This document shows, piece after piece, positions 62,372-64,000 of a stretch of 64,000 nucleotides of DNA; position 1 is the stretch's first letter, and each line of letters begins with the position of its first letter. The notes below the pieces were generated by a model, which saw only the letters and a program-made list of their open reading frames with translations, made no database searches and was not told the DNA's origin. Source of the DNA: Caccovivens sp964594865 (GTDB lineage Bacteria > Bacillota > Clostridia > Christensenellales > UBA1242); assembly GCA_964594865.1 (NCBI GenBank), contig CAZQMZ010000001.1:124001-188000 (forward strand), read 5' to 3'. Both the position numbers and the translations under genes were made by a program.

Positions 62372-63597
62372 AATTGTTTGTCAAACAACTTGTGAAGACT
62401 CCAATGCTTTTTGTGTTTGCTGTAATGTGCATTTTTTTTGGTTTCACAGCAATCGGACAAGTGGCGGAAGTGGACAGATATGCCATCGCCACCGCCATTG
62501 GAATTGATTTTGCAGAGGACAGTGAATATGAATATGAAATATCCTTTCTTGTCTTCATTCCTGTTGCGGAAGAATCATTCACAGAAAAATATAAGATGAT
62601 TTCTTCTCAAGGGAACAGTTTGTCTGAGGCGACTGATTATGCTGGGCTCCACTTGGGCAGGCAGGTGGGGTTATCTCACATCAAATTCATCGTTTTGAAC
62701 GAAGAAATGTTGGATACGGATGTGTCTGATTTTCTGGATTTTCTCATGCGAAACAACAATCTTTCGTCAAGCACAAAATTGATTGCAACCGATTCGACAG
62801 CAAAGGAATTTTTGACTCAAGCGCAAAAATTGGACAGTGAAAGTTCAATTAAGGTCAGTGAACTTATTTCATATAATCTCAATTATATCTATGCCACAGA
62901 CAGTTCGCTTGAAACTTTTTTCAAGGGAACGTATGGCCCAACCGGCGTTGGACTGATGTCAAAAATGACGACAAGTGATGGTGAAGGGATTTCTGCGTCG
63001 TTGATTGAAGGAGAATCCTCCAGCAGTGAACAATCGTCAAGTGAAGGGGAGTCAAGCGGAATTCTCAACAATGGTGACACAGTTGTTTTAAAAAATGCTG
63101 TAAAGAAGTTGGTTATTTCCGGAGATGAACTTAAAAAAATCAATCTTTTGCGTGGAGATTTCAAAACGGGGTCGATAAACATAAAAAATTTCAGCAATGA
63201 TGAAATCACAAATGCTGAAATGGCTTTTGATATTGTTGGGCAATCTATCAATCAAAAGATTAAGTTTGAAAATTCCATTCCTGTCATCTATATGGACATA
63301 AATTTGAAATTGAGATTGACGGAAATCAAAACTGAAGAAGGGGTCGAACAAGAGAACATCGAACTTTTTGTCATCACAGATGACATTGCAATTGCAATTG
63401 AAAAAGATGTGAAAAATTTGATGGCTGAAGGGCTTGAAATTATGCGAGAAAACAAACTTGATATGGCAAATTTCTACACCACATTGCACAATTCAAACAG
63501 AAGGGCTTTCTTGAATTTTTTGGACTCTCTTGACGATCAGGAGAACTATCTCAATCACATCATTTTCAAAGTTGCGGTGAGAGTTTTCTCGAAATAG
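62368..63597 (+). CDS. gerAC: Spore germination receptor subunit C (GerC family), no lipobox
   Basis: 409 residues. EVDRYAIATAIGIDF (about 34-48) matches the start of the mature GerC protein. Other landmarks: GLHLGRQVGLSHIKFIVLNEEML (about 92-114), FLDFLMRNNN, and the late domain ending with HNSNRRAFLNFL. GerC proteins are lipoproteins, but the expected L-S-G-C before the core is here FTAIGQVAEVD; the only early Cys (Cys21, VMC) fits the lipobox poorly. It is probably held by an uncleaved N-terminal helix. A Ser/Glu-rich loop (EGESSSSEQSSSEGESSG, about 215-232) is inserted. Confidence 0.93.
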   Translation: MKLFVKQLVKTPMLFVFAVMCIFFGFTAIGQVAEVDRYAIATAIGIDFAEDSEYEYEISFLVFIPVAEESFTEKYKMISSQGNSLSEATDYAGLHLGRQVGLSHIKFIVLNEEMLDTDVSDFLDFLMRNNNLSSSTKLIATDSTAKEFLTQAQKLDSESSIKVSELISYNLNYIYATDSSLETFFKGTYGPTGVGLMSKMTTSDGEGISASLIEGESSSSEQSSSEGESSGILNNGDTVVLKNAVKKLVISGDELKKINLLRGDFKTGSINIKNFSNDEITNAEMAFDIVGQSINQKIKFENSIPVIYMDINLKLRLTEIKTEEGVEQENIELFVITDDIAIAIEKDVKNLMAEGLEIMRENKLDMANFYTTLHNSNRRAFLNFLDSLDDQENYLNHIIFKVAVRVFSK

Positions 63598-63610
63598 AAG
63601 TTTGTTTATG

Positions 63611-63660
63611 TTGCATATCACCACAAAATATGGTGTATTATGCATGCATACCACACAACA
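63611..63660. repeat. Short palindromic element, copy 2
   Basis: Matches the reverse complement of 5962-6010: 29 of the first 32 bases. The dyad CACCA-N7-TGGTG is conserved. It lies between the convergent gerAC and tadA. Confidence 0.6.
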
Positions 63661-63664
63661 TTTG

Positions 63665-64000
63665 TCACTTTTTTGATTTTCGTTTATTTTTGAAAAAATC
63701 GGTCAGAAGTTGTTGACAAACGTTTTCATAGGTCTTGTCTTGCACATATTCGCACTTGTGATTCAGCCGGTTGCTTTCAAGAATTTTTTCAAAAAGATTG
63801 TCTTTTGATGTTTGTTCTTTGCACGCATATGTCACTTTCAAAATGCGGGCGTTGACAATCGCTCCGGCACACATTGGGCAGGGTTCAAGAGTGACAAACA
63901 TTTCACAATCTTCCAATCTCCAAGATTTCAGTTTTTTGCATGCTTTGTTGATTGCCACAATTTCAGCATGCATAAGCGCATTTTGTTTTTTCTCGCGTGA
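63665..64000 (-). CDS. tadA: tRNA-adenosine deaminase TadA, partial (N-terminus outside window)
   Basis: Deaminates A34 to inosine in tRNA-Arg(ACG). 112 codons run into the right edge. HAE (His and proton-shuttle Glu) and PCPMC (two zinc Cys) are in frame with the upstream QNALMHAEI. The frame continues past the ATG at 63973, so the start is beyond base 64000; about 40 N-terminal residues are missing. C-terminal helix is Lys-rich. Confidence 0.94.
   Translation of the reverse strand, partial: SREKKQNALMHAEIVAINKACKKLKSWRLEDCEMFVTLEPCPMCAGAIVNARILKVTYACKEQTSKDNLFEKILESNRLNHKCEYVQDKTYENVCQQLLTDFFKNKRKSKK

Overview
The window is a 64 kb piece of a low-GC, endospore-forming Firmicute chromosome, most likely an uncultured Clostridia-type anaerobe. 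The evidence is AT-rich intergenic DNA with classical -35/-10 promoters and AGGAG-type ribosome sites, and a sporulation/germination gene set: GPR-like spore protease, GerW/YtfJ, a YtfI-like protein, a DacB/DacF-type carboxypeptidase, a PdaB-type deacetylase and a gerA-gerB-gerC receptor operon. RNase J, an independent phosphoglycerate mutase and a UgtP/MGDG-synthase-type glycosyltransferase fit the same group. I see no prophage, insertion sequence, transposase or CRISPR array. Both ends cut genes: ung on the left and tadA on the right, both on the minus strand.

Layout. 1-5.3 kb: ung and rpsT (minus), gpr-like and murI (plus), a DUF1846 gene (minus), then a diacylglycerol glucosyltransferase. 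5.4-11 kb: a ytfI-gerW-dacB-rluB-ART-like-baiN gene line, then plsC. 11-16 kb: a type IIA topoisomerase pair (parE/parC type) whose A subunit has an unusual acidic 230-residue N-terminal extension. 16-30 kb: a membrane protein, leuS, a PIN-domain gene, a calcium-type P-ATPase with an MFS gene, prfB with its programmed +1 frameshift, tsaD, a U32 peptidase-family gene and small membrane proteins. 30-35 kb: a short alanyl-tRNA synthetase, a surface protein, rmuC. 35.4-37.5 kb: an accessory-looking patch with tRNA-Gly, tRNA-Cys, tRNA-Leu, three copies of a structured intergenic repeat and an AT-rich transglutaminase-like gene between two copies. Two further copies lie at 24.6-25.0 kb. 37.5-43.5 kb: membrane and surface proteins, including a 1,484-residue lipoprotein with GLUG and InlB-B-type repeats. 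43.7-53.2 kb: pdaB, a tandem OB-fold protein, gpmI, greA, rnj, trmR, a PAP2 phosphatase, tsaE-tsaB. 53.2-64 kb: a zinc-ribbon/poly-Asp protein, a receptor-like 1,295-residue surface protein, a half-size TSUP transporter, an SDR enzyme, a SHOCT protein, and gerABC behind a sigma-G-like promoter.

How genes work together. tsaD, tsaE and tsaB act in one tRNA t6A pathway but lie in two places. The U32 protein and TrmR may act in succession on wobble uridine-34. tadA adds a third tRNA wobble enzyme. gpr, gerW, dacB, pdaB and gerABC serve spore cortex, germination and protein turnover. 

The most unusual signals are: (1) several genes whose ATG begins exactly 7 nt after a -10 box and which lack a ribosome binding site, suggesting leaderless mRNAs; (2) a roughly 150-160 bp intergenic repeat whose hairpin changes sequence between copies while keeping its pairing; (3) nine T-tracts, most at 10-11 bp spacing, before gpmI; (4) an attenuator-like leader before greA; (5) two short near-identical palindromic elements 57 kb apart. 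All calls come from reading the sequence; no database search was run.
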